The translations under genes were made by a program, and so were the position numbers. The notes under the pieces were generated by a model. The model was not told the origin of the DNA, did no database searches, and was given only the letters and a program-made list of their open reading frames with translations. Below are positions 18,078 to 27,169 of a stretch of DNA of 64,000 bases, piece after piece; position 1 is the first letter of the stretch; the number at the start of each line of letters is the position of its first letter. The stretch covers positions 113,807 to 177,806 of the forward strand of contig CAWFMB010000011.1 of assembly GCA_963816685.1 (NCBI GenBank). Direction: 5' to 3'. This DNA comes from CAVYUC01 sp963816685. GTDB taxonomy: Bacteria > Bacteroidota > Bacteroidia > Bacteroidales > Prolixibacteraceae.

Positions 18078-18944
18078 TCACCTTGTTTTTGTCATATCGT
18101 TGTCCACAGAGATAATAAAATCAGCAATCCCTTTGTTTTCTTCCGTTAAATCAGAAATATCTTTCTGTGAAACTGTAGTGATGGTTACAATTTTCAAATC
18201 CGGCATTTCCTGTTTTAGATACCAGTTGATACTTTCAAAATTATCGGAATGATACGAGCCGTTAAAATGAAGAAAAGTTTTTCCGGGTGACCAGTTTTTC
18301 AGAATGAAGTGAGCCATAGTCGCATCTTTAATTGCCTGTGACTTCGGAAAGTTCTCGCCCATGTGTGCACTCATCCCCCCCATCTCCAGCAGGCTTTTAT
18401 AACTCTTCAAATCCGGATCGTAGGGAACCGGTAACGGTGGAAGAAATTCTTTTGCTTCGCCGGAAAGTTCTTCCAGCCCCTCAAAACCTCTCGAATTTAC
18501 AACCGATGCATACCTGCGTGGAATATTAGTGGCAATAAATTTTAATCCGTGACTTTTAGCGAATTCCACCAATGGTTTGTAGTCAGTTTTATAATTGGGC
18601 CATGTACGTGCTTCAGATTCAAAATAGCTTTGCGAAATCAGACTGTCAAGGTATTCATTCAAAATGATCTGATTGTCGGTCTCAAACATTTCGGCGCCCA
18701 GCACAAGGTTATCATTTTTCAACGCATACAAATCTTTTGTCAGTTCCAGTTCCAGCCAGTGTGCAATCGGATTATCGTGTGATTCCCCAAACAAAATCAC
18801 ATCGGCATCCTCTGCTTCCTTCAGCATTTTCGAATATTTCACCTCTTTTCCTTCTTTCGAAAACAGGATATATGCAGGTTTACCGGTTTTAAATGCCGAA
18901 AAAACAACAGACAGAATAATAAACACAAAATATACATTCTTCAT
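18078..18944 (-). CDS. ChaN-family (PF04187-type) exported protein
   Basis: 288 aa. A hydrophobic N-terminal segment (residues 4-19) is a signal peptide or anchor; no lipobox Cys is present. The domain begins with ADVILFGESHDNPIAHWLEL, the conserved GExHdnxxhh motif of the ChaN/Tiki fold, and later contains FLHFNGSYHSDNFESI, its second His motif. Campylobacter ChaN binds haem and is linked to iron uptake, whereas Tiki relatives are metalloproteases. Which activity applies here cannot be told. It converges on nadD with a 5-bp gap. Confidence 0.8.
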   Translation of the reverse strand: MKNVYFVFIILSVVFSAFKTGKPAYILFSKEGKEVKYSKMLKEAEDADVILFGESHDNPIAHWLELELTKDLYALKNDNLVLGAEMFETDNQIILNEYLDSLISQSYFESEARTWPNYKTDYKPLVEFAKSHGLKFIATNIPRRYASVVNSRGFEGLEELSGEAKEFLPPLPVPYDPDLKSYKSLLEMGGMSAHMGENFPKSQAIKDATMAHFILKNWSPGKTFLHFNGSYHSDNFESINWYLKQEMPDLKIVTITTVSQKDISDLTEENKGIADFIISVDNDMTKTR

Positions 18945-19041
18945 TTTAACTCAATTTGTTCTTTATCATTGCAACAATACCAGACGTTAATCAGTTTTAA
19001 CAAATGATTGTTTTAACTTCGTTTACAGAAAAGCGAATTCT

Positions 19042-19971
19042 ATGCCGCACAAATGTAGCATTTTCATTTTATTACTCCTTGCAGGTTTGCAATGCATTGC
19101 CCGGCATCATGCTGAAACTATCTGGCTGGAACATGATAGTTACCAGCGCAGTTATGTATTATTTGTTCCTGAAGATTTTACTCATGATAAAAGTTATCCG
19201 GTACTTTTAATATTGCATGGAGGCGGAGGAACAGCGCGTGGTTTAATCAGAAACACCCGTTCAGAATTCAACAAACTTGCCAGCCAAAATGATTTTATAG
19301 CAGTTTATCCAAATGGTATTGGGAAAAGCTGGAACGACGGAGCCCGAGATACTTTGGCAAAAGCACGGAAACTAAACATCAATGATGTGGGTTTTATTGA
19401 AAGGATACTGGATGATTTAAATTCGAAAATAAATGTGGATCGGGAACATATTTTTGCCTGCGGTATTTCAAACGGTGGCTTCATGGTGCAGCGGCTGGCT
19501 TATGAAATACCGGAAAAAATCAAGGGAATTGCTGTGGTAGCTTCCAGTCTTAGCAAAGTTCAACTGGCCCGGCCAACTCCAAAAATTCCGGTACCCGTAA
19601 TTTTCATAAACGGAACGCACGACCCTCTGGTACCTTTCAACGGTGGTTTTGTTTCAGTATTCAATCAGAAACGCGGTGAAGTCATTAGTGTTGAAAACAG
19701 CATTAAAAAATGGTGCGAAATCAACGGATGCACAGAAAAATCAGTAGAAAAGCGATTCCCTGATCGTGGTAAAAATGACAGGTGCCAGGCATTTGAAACA
19801 GTTTACCACAACCCTGATGCCCCGGGAATAAAAGTGGCAGCCATTAAAATAGAAAACGGCGGACACACCTGGCCCGGAACTAAACAAAACCTGCCCAAAC
19901 GACTGGTTGGAAACACCTGCCAGGATGTAAACGGTTGCGATGAAATCCTGAAATTTTTTAAATCTTTGTAA
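19042..19971 (+). CDS. secreted esterase of the PHB-depolymerase/LpqC-feruloyl esterase type
   Basis: 309 aa. Residues 1-~22 are a signal peptide. SYPVLLILHGGGGTARGLI carries the oxyanion-hole HG(G)G; the nucleophile elbow is ACGISNGGFMVQRL (GxSxG type); the catalytic Asp lies in FINGTHDPLVPF and the His in ENGGHTWPG. This matches the CE1-like/LpqC alpha-beta hydrolase family that cleaves PHB, feruloyl or acetyl esters. Cys pairs near the C terminus (CEINGC, CQDVNGC) may form disulfides, fitting export. Two bases separate it from the methyltransferase gene. Confidence 0.85.
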   Translation: MPHKCSIFILLLLAGLQCIARHHAETIWLEHDSYQRSYVLFVPEDFTHDKSYPVLLILHGGGGTARGLIRNTRSEFNKLASQNDFIAVYPNGIGKSWNDGARDTLAKARKLNINDVGFIERILDDLNSKINVDREHIFACGISNGGFMVQRLAYEIPEKIKGIAVVASSLSKVQLARPTPKIPVPVIFINGTHDPLVPFNGGFVSVFNQKRGEVISVENSIKKWCEINGCTEKSVEKRFPDRGKNDRCQAFETVYHNPDAPGIKVAAIKIENGGHTWPGTKQNLPKRLVGNTCQDVNGCDEILKFFKSL

Positions 19972-19973
19972 TT

Positions 19974-20579
19974 ATGGAAGAATCTGGTTGGTTTTATGGA
20001 ACATTCGTTGATCCACTTTTAAATTCGATGCGAAAACACGTAACAAAACAAATTCAGGAAGGGGAAAAAGTGATTGATGTGGCCTGCGGAACAGGTGCCC
20101 AGGTTTTTCATTATTCAGGAAAAACTACAAGAGCAGTTGGTGTTGATCTTTCAGAATCCATGATCTCCAGAGCCGTTAAAACCAAATCAAAAAGAGGAGT
20201 TGACAATGTTGAATTTGTTGTTTGCGATGCAACAAACCTTTCCCGGTTTACAAATCATGAATTTGATACAGCCACAATGTCGCTGGCATTACACCAGTTT
20301 CATCCGGAGCTGTATACGAAAATTCTTGCCGAAATGAAAAGGATAGCAAAACGAGTAATTCTAATTGATTATGCTGTTCCACTACCAGGAAATTTATTGG
20401 GTTACGGCAGCCGTTTTGCTGAATCGCTTACCGATAAGGAACATCACCAAAATTTTAAAAGGTTTTGCGCACTCGGCGGGTTGGATAAAATTCTGCCTCA
20501 AAATCAACTTAAAATTCATAAATCGATCCTTTTCGGAAAAGATGCATTTCAACTGGCAGTTTGTTCACATCCCGCTTAA
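19974..20579 (+). CDS. class I SAM-dependent methyltransferase
   Basis: 201 aa. Motif I is KVIDVACGTGAQVF; motif II VVGVDLSESM is seen as RAVGVDLSESMI; a later TATMSLALHQF corresponds to motif IV/post-motif. It belongs to the Methyltransf_11/25 group, similar to UbiE-like small-molecule methyltransferases. The substrate is unknown. The ATG lies 2 bp after the esterase stop, so the two are probably co-transcribed, but one is exported and the other cytoplasmic. Confidence 0.82.
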   Translation: MEESGWFYGTFVDPLLNSMRKHVTKQIQEGEKVIDVACGTGAQVFHYSGKTTRAVGVDLSESMISRAVKTKSKRGVDNVEFVVCDATNLSRFTNHEFDTATMSLALHQFHPELYTKILAEMKRIAKRVILIDYAVPLPGNLLGYGSRFAESLTDKEHHQNFKRFCALGGLDKILPQNQLKIHKSILFGKDAFQLAVCSHPA

Positions 20580-20853
20580 AGCGGCCGGAAATCACCGGGA
20601 AATTCATTCAATTTTTAAATGAATGTTAATCAGTTTAATGTGAAAATGTTAATCATTTGAAAAAAAAAGAACTTTAAATGCAGAGTGGTTTAATTGTTGT
20701 AAATTCGTCTGTTTTAAGAAAACAAAAGTTACCTGCATCAACAGGAACCTCAAATTTTTAACAATAAATACATGAAATGAGCATGAGTCACAACAAACAT
20801 CAATGATTAAATAACTCATGTGAATTCCATATGAAACAAATAGTTTTAATCAT

Positions 20854-23001
20854 ATGAAAAAAATATTCATTTTAGCATCCTGCGCGGTCATGATTTTTAC
20901 TGTATCGTGCAGTTTGAAATCCAAAGAAAAAAGTTCCATGGAAAACAACAAAGCCCTGGCGGACAATCCGCTTATGCGCCCCAGTACGTTGCCATTTCAG
21001 GCACCCGATTTCAACAAAATTAAGAACAGTGATTTTAAACCTGCGTTTGAAGAAGGAATAAAAAGGCAACGCACCGAAATCGAAAATATCGCCAACAATA
21101 CGGAAAAACCAACTTTCGAAAATACATTGGTGGCGCTGGAGAAAAGTGGCGCATTATTAACCCGTGTCGATAATATTTTTGAAATGCTTTCAGGTGCAAA
21201 TACCGACTCCGTTTTACAAAGCCTGCAGGAAGAAATTGCACCCCAGCTGGCTGCCCAGCACGATGCAATTTACCTGAATGAAAACCTGTTTGAACGCATC
21301 AAACAAATCCATCAGAAAAAAAATGACTTAAATCTTGACCCGGAATCAGCCCGTCTGCTCGATTACTATTATGATGAATTTGTTCGTGCAGGGGCAAATC
21401 TTCCGGCTGCCGAAAAGGAAAAGCTGAAAAAACTGAATGAAGAAGAGGCATTGCTCAGCGCAAAATTTACAAACAAACTGCTGGCAGCTGCAAAAGCCGG
21501 CGCATTGCTGGTGGATGACAAGGCTGCTCTGGAAGGCCTCCCGGAAAGCACCCTAAAGTCGGCAGCACAAAATGCAGAAGAAAACGGCAAGTCCGGTAAA
21601 TGGCTTCTTCCACTGCAAAACACCACCCAGCAACCTGCACTTCAATGGCTTGAAAACCGCGACACCCGCCGGCAATTGTTCGAAGCATCATGGACACGTG
21701 CTGAAAAAGGAGATGAAAATGATACCCGTGAAACAATAAAACGACTCGCTGAATTAAGGGCAGAAAAAGCGAAACTGCTGGGTTTCCCGAATTATGCTGC
21801 CTGGACTCTCCAGGATCAAATGGCTAAAACTCCTGAAAACGTTCGTGATTTTCTTAAAAAACTTATTCCGCCGGCAACTGCAAATGCAAGAAATGAAGTG
21901 GAAGATTTGCAGGTGGTAATCAATCAGGAGAACGGCAATTTTAAATTGCAGCCGTGGGACTGGAATTATTATGCTGAAAAAATCCGTAAGGAACGTTACG
22001 ATTTGGATGACGACCAGTTGAAACCCTACTTTGAACTGTTTAATGTGCTTGAAAACGGAGTGTTTTATGCCGCCAGTCAATTATACGGAATTACATTCAA
22101 CAGAAGGGATGACATACCGGTATACCAGCCCGACATGCGCGTTTACACGGTTGTGGACAAAGATGGAACCGAAATGGGGCTGTTTTACTGCGATTTCTTT
22201 AAACGCGACAATAAATCGGGCGGCGCCTGGATGAGCAATGTGGTGGGGCAATCGAAACTGCTGGGAACAAAACCTGTGATTTACAATGTATGTAATTTCA
22301 CAAAACCCGCACCTGGCGAACCGGCACTTATTACCTGGGACGACGTATCAACACTGTTCCACGAATTTGGCCACGCCTTGCACGGATTGTTCGCCGACCA
22401 GGTTTATCCTGCCCTTTCGGGAACAAGCGTAGCCCGCGATTTTGTGGAGTTGCCTTCACAGTTCAACGAGCACTGGGCACTCGACCCAAAAGTGCTGATG
22501 CATTATGCAACTCATTACGAAACCGGAAAACCCATGCCACAGGAATTGGTGGACAAGATTAAAAAATCGACAACATTTAACCAGGGATATGCTTTAACAG
22601 AAATTCTTGCCGCAGCCGACCTTGACATGGAATGGCACAGTGTTCCTGCCGGGAAAGACATCAGTTCTGTGGATGAATTTGAAGCCGAGGCATTGAAAAA
22701 AACAAACCTTGATATCGCAGAGGTTCCGCCAAGGTATCGTTCATCCTACTTTTTGCACATCTGGGCACATGGGTATTCAGCAGGATATTATGCCTATTTG
22801 TGGGCCGAAATGCTGGATGAAGATGCATTTGCCTGGTTTCAGGAAAATGGCGGCCTCACCCGCGAAAATGGCCAGCGCTTCCGCGATATGATTCTTTCAA
22901 GGGGAAATACCGAGGATCTTAGTAAAATGTTTGTCGCTTTCAGGGGCCACGAACCCGACATTCAGCCCATGCTAAAAGACCGCGGGTTAATAAAAAAATA
23001 A
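20854..23001 (+). CDS. dcp: M3-family peptidyl-dipeptidase (Dcp-like), lipoprotein
   Basis: 715 aa. The N terminus (FTVSCS after a hydrophobic stretch) is a lipobox with Cys at residue 20, so it is probably membrane-anchored and periplasmic. The zinc motif HEFGHALHGLF lies near residue 503, with the downstream Glu ligand expected in the helix ~25 residues on. Architecture and length match peptidyl-dipeptidase Dcp of thimet-oligopeptidase family M3A, which removes C-terminal dipeptides. The start is the ATG at 20854. An intrinsic terminator follows. Confidence 0.93.
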   Translation: MKKIFILASCAVMIFTVSCSLKSKEKSSMENNKALADNPLMRPSTLPFQAPDFNKIKNSDFKPAFEEGIKRQRTEIENIANNTEKPTFENTLVALEKSGALLTRVDNIFEMLSGANTDSVLQSLQEEIAPQLAAQHDAIYLNENLFERIKQIHQKKNDLNLDPESARLLDYYYDEFVRAGANLPAAEKEKLKKLNEEEALLSAKFTNKLLAAAKAGALLVDDKAALEGLPESTLKSAAQNAEENGKSGKWLLPLQNTTQQPALQWLENRDTRRQLFEASWTRAEKGDENDTRETIKRLAELRAEKAKLLGFPNYAAWTLQDQMAKTPENVRDFLKKLIPPATANARNEVEDLQVVINQENGNFKLQPWDWNYYAEKIRKERYDLDDDQLKPYFELFNVLENGVFYAASQLYGITFNRRDDIPVYQPDMRVYTVVDKDGTEMGLFYCDFFKRDNKSGGAWMSNVVGQSKLLGTKPVIYNVCNFTKPAPGEPALITWDDVSTLFHEFGHALHGLFADQVYPALSGTSVARDFVELPSQFNEHWALDPKVLMHYATHYETGKPMPQELVDKIKKSTTFNQGYALTEILAAADLDMEWHSVPAGKDISSVDEFEAEALKKTNLDIAEVPPRYRSSYFLHIWAHGYSAGYYAYLWAEMLDEDAFAWFQENGGLTRENGQRFRDMILSRGNTEDLSKMFVAFRGHEPDIQPMLKDRGLIKK

Positions 23002-23014
23002 CCGGTATCAATTG

Positions 23015-23060
23015 TTCTCCCTTCTTTGTTTTGTAAAACACGGGAGGGAGAATTTTTTTT
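23015..23060 (+). terminator. intrinsic terminator after dcp
   Basis: TTCTCCC and GGGAGAA form a 7-bp stem with a long AT-rich loop, followed by eight T residues, beginning 14 bp after the stop. Confidence 0.75.
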
Positions 23061-23258
23061 ATATCGCCCGGAATGAAAGATTCGATCTGAGGTCTTAAAT
23101 CATTCAGGAATACTTCTGCAAAAGCCGCATTATAATTGTGCCAGCCGTTCTATGCATCCGGGTAATTTTAAATTCATCTTTTCAGTTGAATACCCGAAAT
23201 CTGAATTACTACACATGTGGACGAGCAAATTATCCGGATAAAATTATGCATTAATCTT

Positions 23259-23918
23259 TCAAAATGATTTAAAAGCAGTGCTGACGTCCTTTCTGAGAAC
23301 ATAAAACAGTAATGTGAATAGAATAATTGGATATAACAAATCTCCAATAAGTACAGTACCCACATTCATTTGGGAATAATTTTGGTTGACTACGGCATCC
23401 AGAATGTGAGTATAGGCTGCGCCAAACCAAAAAACTGATTTGCTGATAACCAGTGCTGTAATGATATGCCCCCTCAACCAAATGGCAAGAAATCCTGCAA
23501 TGCCGGAACCCAGCGTGTAAAATGCCAGTTCAGTCTGGAACGGGCCAGGATCCCAACCTATACCATTTGCGACACGTTCTGCAAGAAAAATATGTCCGGT
23601 AAAGCTCCACAGCCCTCCAAATCCAATAAGTATTACCACATAGTACCACAGGAAAATGGATGCCCGATCGAATTTATTTTCAATCTTCTTTATATGTATA
23701 TGTTTCATTGCACTTATTGGTATTAAAAACAGGCCATAAACAAGTGTACCCGCGAAAGGAATAAGAGAAGTCAACCAAAATATAAACCAGGTGTGTGGAA
23801 TAAATCTAACCAGTACTTCTTTCCAGTTTACAAAGGCAGAATCCGGTTCTTGTTTTCTTAGTACAATTCCAAATGGCACAAAGAAATCAATTAAAGAAAA
23901 TATCCGATTATCTTTCAT
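23259..23918 (-). CDS. integral membrane protein, DUF6790-like
   Basis: 219 aa from the ATG at 23918 (MKDNRIFSLIDFFV). The frame stays open to 24104, but those extra residues come from an apparently non-coding, repeat-bearing stretch, so the shorter start is chosen. About five to six membrane helices are predicted. The sequence GWDPGPFQTELAFYTLG followed by a W-RGH and HILDAV region resembles the DUF6790 family of small membrane proteins; this is from memory and unverified. Function unknown. It is transcribed towards dcp and has no obvious partner. Confidence 0.62.
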   Translation of the reverse strand: MKDNRIFSLIDFFVPFGIVLRKQEPDSAFVNWKEVLVRFIPHTWFIFWLTSLIPFAGTLVYGLFLIPISAMKHIHIKKIENKFDRASIFLWYYVVILIGFGGLWSFTGHIFLAERVANGIGWDPGPFQTELAFYTLGSGIAGFLAIWLRGHIITALVISKSVFWFGAAYTHILDAVVNQNYSQMNVGTVLIGDLLYPIILFTLLFYVLRKDVSTAFKSF

Positions 23919-24266
23919 ATATCTCTGTTTATGTTTTCTTTTACCGGAAAAACCGGAAAAAACCGGAACAGGCAGCAACAAGCTTCCCTCGTGCGGCTCT
24001 TCCAACACCTGATTCAAAGATAAGCTAATTTCAAACAAGGATAGATTACTATTATATGTCGGGTTTAGATAACCAGCAATGTGTGCAGTCATCTCCGGTG
24101 ACACACGGGATAGAGAACGGAAATCTGCTGCATATAAACCACTGGCCCCTCTTTGAAATGCGTAATAATGTCTCCATCTGGTCGTACTTGTCTTTTATCT
24201 AATTATCAATCAAATTTATTTATTCTTTTCAAATGACTTTACAACTAAAATCAGTGAATCATTTTG
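23919..24266. other. intergenic region with short tandem repeats and possible group II intron relic
   Basis: At 23941-23968 the motif ACCGGAAAA occurs three times in tandem. On the minus strand at about 24003-23970 a 34-nt segment starts GAGCCGCACG and ends GTTC, the length and ends of a group II intron domain V, but its 3' arm no longer pairs properly. No reverse-transcriptase remnant is seen. The rest is featureless. Confidence 0.3.
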
Positions 24267-25157
24267 TTATCCATCATGATTTATCAAGGTAATTCCAGTC
24301 AAATCAGCTTTGCCACTTTGTAAAAAAGCATAAGTAAGTTTATCTGCTTTGCAGTCAATAAACCTGACTTGATTCAGTTTCCTGTTATTTTTAAAGAAAG
24401 TATTTATAAGGGTTACATTTTGAAATTTAACCTTTTTGAATCCACAATTTTCAAAAGAACAATTATCTATGATCCCGGTAAAAACGATGTTCTCAAATCC
24501 GGTTGTTTTAAATATTGTCTGATTCCATGTTGAATTATCAATTGAATTATTTATGAAATCACTCACATTAAATGTCACTCCTGTAAAATCAGCATTTGCA
24601 AAATCCGAATCTTTAAGATGACTTAAAGAGAATTTGGAAGCTTTCAGGGAACAGTTTTTAAAATCATTTTTTATAAGGTGTGAACTTTGAATCGTACTAA
24701 AACTGATATCAGAGTTTGAAAAATCACAGTTCCCGACATAGTTGTCTTTAAGGATAAGTCCCGAAAGCTCTGATCCTCTGTATTTACAGTTTTTCATATT
24801 GGAAGAACTGAATTTCTCATGTAAGTTTTTTAAACCTGAAAAATCAGCATCAATCCAGTTTCCACCCGACATATCCCATTTAAGTTTACTTTTCTGACTT
24901 CCTGTTGCGGTGTCTGCAGATGTAAGTTGTGTCTCTGAAGAATTGAATTTTTCGGAAAAATAGTTAAGATCAACATTAAAAATATCCGCTAATTTGTTGA
25001 GCGTAATAATGTCGGGCATGGATTCTCCCCTTTCCCATTTCCCTACTGCCTGTGCACTTATAAATAGTTTTTCTGCAAGTTGAGCCTGTGACAACCTTCG
25101 TTTTTTTCTCGCAACTGCAATTTTGTTTCCGATACTCTTTGTTTCCATTTGTGTCAT
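24267..25157 (-). CDS. XRE-family regulator fused to pentapeptide repeats
   Basis: 296 aa; the second Met (25148) is an equally possible start. Residues ~10-65 are a Cro/CI helix-turn-helix (LSQAQLAEKLFISAQAVGKWE), typical of the HTH_3 family. After a ~30-residue polar linker, residues ~115-290 are pentapeptide repeats in the A(D/N)LXX style: NCDFSNSDISF, NADFTGVTFN, NCSFENCGF. These form a right-handed quadrilateral beta-helix whose role is usually protein binding or DNA mimicry. The fusion suggests a regulator with a beta-helical sensing or docking domain. It stands alone. Three spaced repeats lie 74-125 bp upstream. Confidence 0.8.
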   Translation of the reverse strand: MTQMETKSIGNKIAVARKKRRLSQAQLAEKLFISAQAVGKWERGESMPDIITLNKLADIFNVDLNYFSEKFNSSETQLTSADTATGSQKSKLKWDMSGGNWIDADFSGLKNLHEKFSSSNMKNCKYRGSELSGLILKDNYVGNCDFSNSDISFSTIQSSHLIKNDFKNCSLKASKFSLSHLKDSDFANADFTGVTFNVSDFINNSIDNSTWNQTIFKTTGFENIVFTGIIDNCSFENCGFKKVKFQNVTLINTFFKNNRKLNQVRFIDCKADKLTYAFLQSGKADLTGITLINHDG

Positions 25158-25579
25158 AATTTAATAAATTTTAAAACACAACAAATATATTATTCAATAT
25201 TCTGTGAATCGGTCATAATGTGGTTAATTACAGTTGTATTTACGCTTCCTGCAGTTGTATTAGGTGAACTACTGGTTGTATTTTTTTAAAGGTCTTTGTT
25301 CCTGTTCATTGTCAGAGGTTAAATTCATGGTGTTGTATGGGTTCATAGTCTTACCTGTTTTGGGTAGAATATTGGTGGCCGGTTGGCAAAGGGAATTTCC
25401 CCTCTGCCACTCTTTATTTGAACTTCCTTCCAATTTTTCTTGAGGGAAATTAGGGGTATCTATACACTATTTAACCTTTGTAACATTTTTACAGCTAAAT
25501 TAACAAAAGTTTGCTTCCCTTAAATCGGCTTAACATAAAATCAAGATATTTTTACAACATTATCTTAAATTAAATCATA
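25158..25579. other. 422-bp divergent intergenic region
   Basis: It holds the upstream regions of the XRE-pentapeptide gene (minus) and the barrel gene (plus). Contents are the triple 21-bp-spaced repeat at 25231-25282, an imperfect GC-rich hairpin at about 25384-25408 (GGCA..GGG / CCC..TGCC), and AT-rich sequence. Confidence 0.5.
25231..25282. promoter_or_regulatory. three direct repeats at 21-bp spacing, LytTR-like operator
   Basis: CAGTTGTATT at 25231-25240 and 25252-25261, and TGGTTGTATT at 25273-25282. The period is exactly 21 bp, two helical turns. Direct ~9-bp repeats separated by ~12 bp with an ACAGTT core are the layout of AgrA/LytTR-domain binding sites. No LytTR gene is in the window. 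Confidence 0.55.
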
Positions 25580-26257
25580 ATGAAAAACCAAAATCTTTCA
25601 CTTATCAGCGCATTGCCGCTGTTTGTTCTTCTTAATCTTTCGGTAAATACTTTAAAAGCCCAGTCGGAATTTGGAATCAAAGGCGGTGTCAATACCTCCG
25701 GACTTAACGACAAAATCAGCAGCACTGTATTCGATTTTCAGAAAAGAAGCGGTGCCATTTTTGGTGTTTATTACAAAAAACACGATTTGGCTGGGCCTCT
25801 GGGCCTGCAGGTGGAGTTGCTGTACCAGCAGAAAGGAGGCAACTATTTTATACAGCATTTTGAAAGTACTGAATCAGGAGAAGGTGCCTATACAGGTTAT
25901 TATGGATATGACAACCCGTACACAGGCTACTGGAGCCGGAGATCGCAGCGGTACCACTATGTCACCCTTCCCGTTTTGCTAACCGTTTCGCCGATAAAAT
26001 TCCTTGATATCTACGCCGGAGGTGAAATGGGATACCTGCTTGCGAAATCGGGTTCGCCTTACACCGGCTGGACAACCAACCGTTTTGCCGCCGGAATTGC
26101 CGCGGGAGCCGCCTTAAAAATCGATAAAAACACCAAACTCGACATTCGCTATTCAAAAGATCTTACCCGCGTTGCTGATTTTGGTGATACTGACATTAAA
26201 AATTACGGCTTGGCGTTTACCGTTCAGCGATTACTCTTCATTAAACAGAAACAATAA
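25580..26257 (+). CDS. outer-membrane beta-barrel protein, PorT-like
   Basis: 225 aa. Residues 1-~27 are a signal peptide (cleavage near LKAQSEF). The mature start EFGIKGGVNTSGLND is the typical first strand of PorT/OMP_b-brl family proteins, and alternating strands such as HYVTLPVLLTVSP and GLAFTVQRLLF follow to a terminal aromatic-rich strand. It should be an 8-stranded outer-membrane barrel of unknown ligand. A tyrosine/glycine-rich loop (GYYGYDNPYTGYWSRR) is probably extracellular. An intrinsic terminator follows. Confidence 0.82.
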   Translation: MKNQNLSLISALPLFVLLNLSVNTLKAQSEFGIKGGVNTSGLNDKISSTVFDFQKRSGAIFGVYYKKHDLAGPLGLQVELLYQQKGGNYFIQHFESTESGEGAYTGYYGYDNPYTGYWSRRSQRYHYVTLPVLLTVSPIKFLDIYAGGEMGYLLAKSGSPYTGWTTNRFAAGIAAGAALKIDKNTKLDIRYSKDLTRVADFGDTDIKNYGLAFTVQRLLFIKQKQ

Positions 26258-26268
26258 ACTCCCGGCAG

Positions 26269-26297
26269 CCGGACCTTCCACGTCCGGTTTCTTTTTT
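26269..26297 (+). terminator. intrinsic terminator after the barrel gene
   Basis: CCGGAC and GTCCGG pair around a 7-nt loop, followed by TTTCTTTTTT. Confidence 0.75.
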
Positions 26298-26413
26298 CCG
26301 GAAGAGGCTGTTCAAAAGGCTATGCAATTTGATACAACCTCTTCCTCTTTCTGAAACCCTGAAGCGGAAAAAATTTACGTCCTGCATTCCCGGGTTTTTT
26401 ACATCTTTGCATC

Positions 26414-27169
26414 ATGAAAACCGCACGGATAATATTGCTGTTTCCCCTGGCACTGTTTCGGCTGATGCTGCTTTTTTTTGTTTCACTTATTGTTGCAATT
26501 GTGGGATTGATTTGGCTGAAATTGTTTGGGTTTAGCCGAAAACTTCAAAACTGGACGATGAAGACCTGGGGCAAGTCCCTCCTGCTTGTTCTTGGTATAA
26601 AAGTGATGCACAACAGCATTCCGGAAAATATGAATTTTATTCTGATGGCCAACCACCGCAGTTACCTCGATATTTTTATTGTGGCGCGTTATACACCTTC
26701 GGCACTGGTTGCAAAAGCAGAAGTAAAAAACTGGCCCCTGATAAAAACCGGGGCAAAGCTTACGAAAATAATTTTTGTGTCGCGAAACGAAATGAAAAGT
26801 CTGGTTGAAACCATGCGTAAAATAAAAGAATCAATAAACCAGGGAATTCCTGTTGCGGTTTTCCCTGAAGGCACCTCAACGAAAGGGCCGCTTACAAAAT
26901 CATTTAAGAACGGCAGTTTTCAAATTGCCTCCGAAACCAAAATTCCTGTTATTCCCATGGCCATTCATTATAAAGATGAAAAGGATTCCTGGATTGATGA
27001 CGATACTTTTGTTGGCCACTTTTTCAGGCAGATGAGTAAACCTGTAACAAAAGTTTATATCCGGTACGGAACTCCGGTAATCAGCCCCGACTTCAAAATT
27101 CTTCAGCAGGAAACCCGGAACCAAATTGATAAAATGTTACAGGATTTGATTGGCAACATTAAAAATTAA
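26414..27169 (+). CDS. plsC: 1-acyl-sn-glycerol-3-phosphate acyltransferase
   Basis: 251 aa. An N-terminal hydrophobic segment (residues ~8-40) is followed by the catalytic NHRSYLDIF (NHxxxxD) near residue 82 and FPEGTSTKG near residue 155, the four-motif PlsC signature. It acylates the sn-2 position of lysophosphatidic acid at the inner membrane. Its stop overlaps the convergent permease stop by 4 bp. The window holds a second PlsC-like gene at 60468, which is closer to lipid N/O-acyltransferases, so this one is the better candidate for the phospholipid enzyme. Confidence 0.87.
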   Translation: MKTARIILLFPLALFRLMLLFFVSLIVAIVGLIWLKLFGFSRKLQNWTMKTWGKSLLLVLGIKVMHNSIPENMNFILMANHRSYLDIFIVARYTPSALVAKAEVKNWPLIKTGAKLTKIIFVSRNEMKSLVETMRKIKESINQGIPVAVFPEGTSTKGPLTKSFKNGSFQIASETKIPVIPMAIHYKDEKDSWIDDDTFVGHFFRQMSKPVTKVYIRYGTPVISPDFKILQQETRNQIDKMLQDLIGNIKN

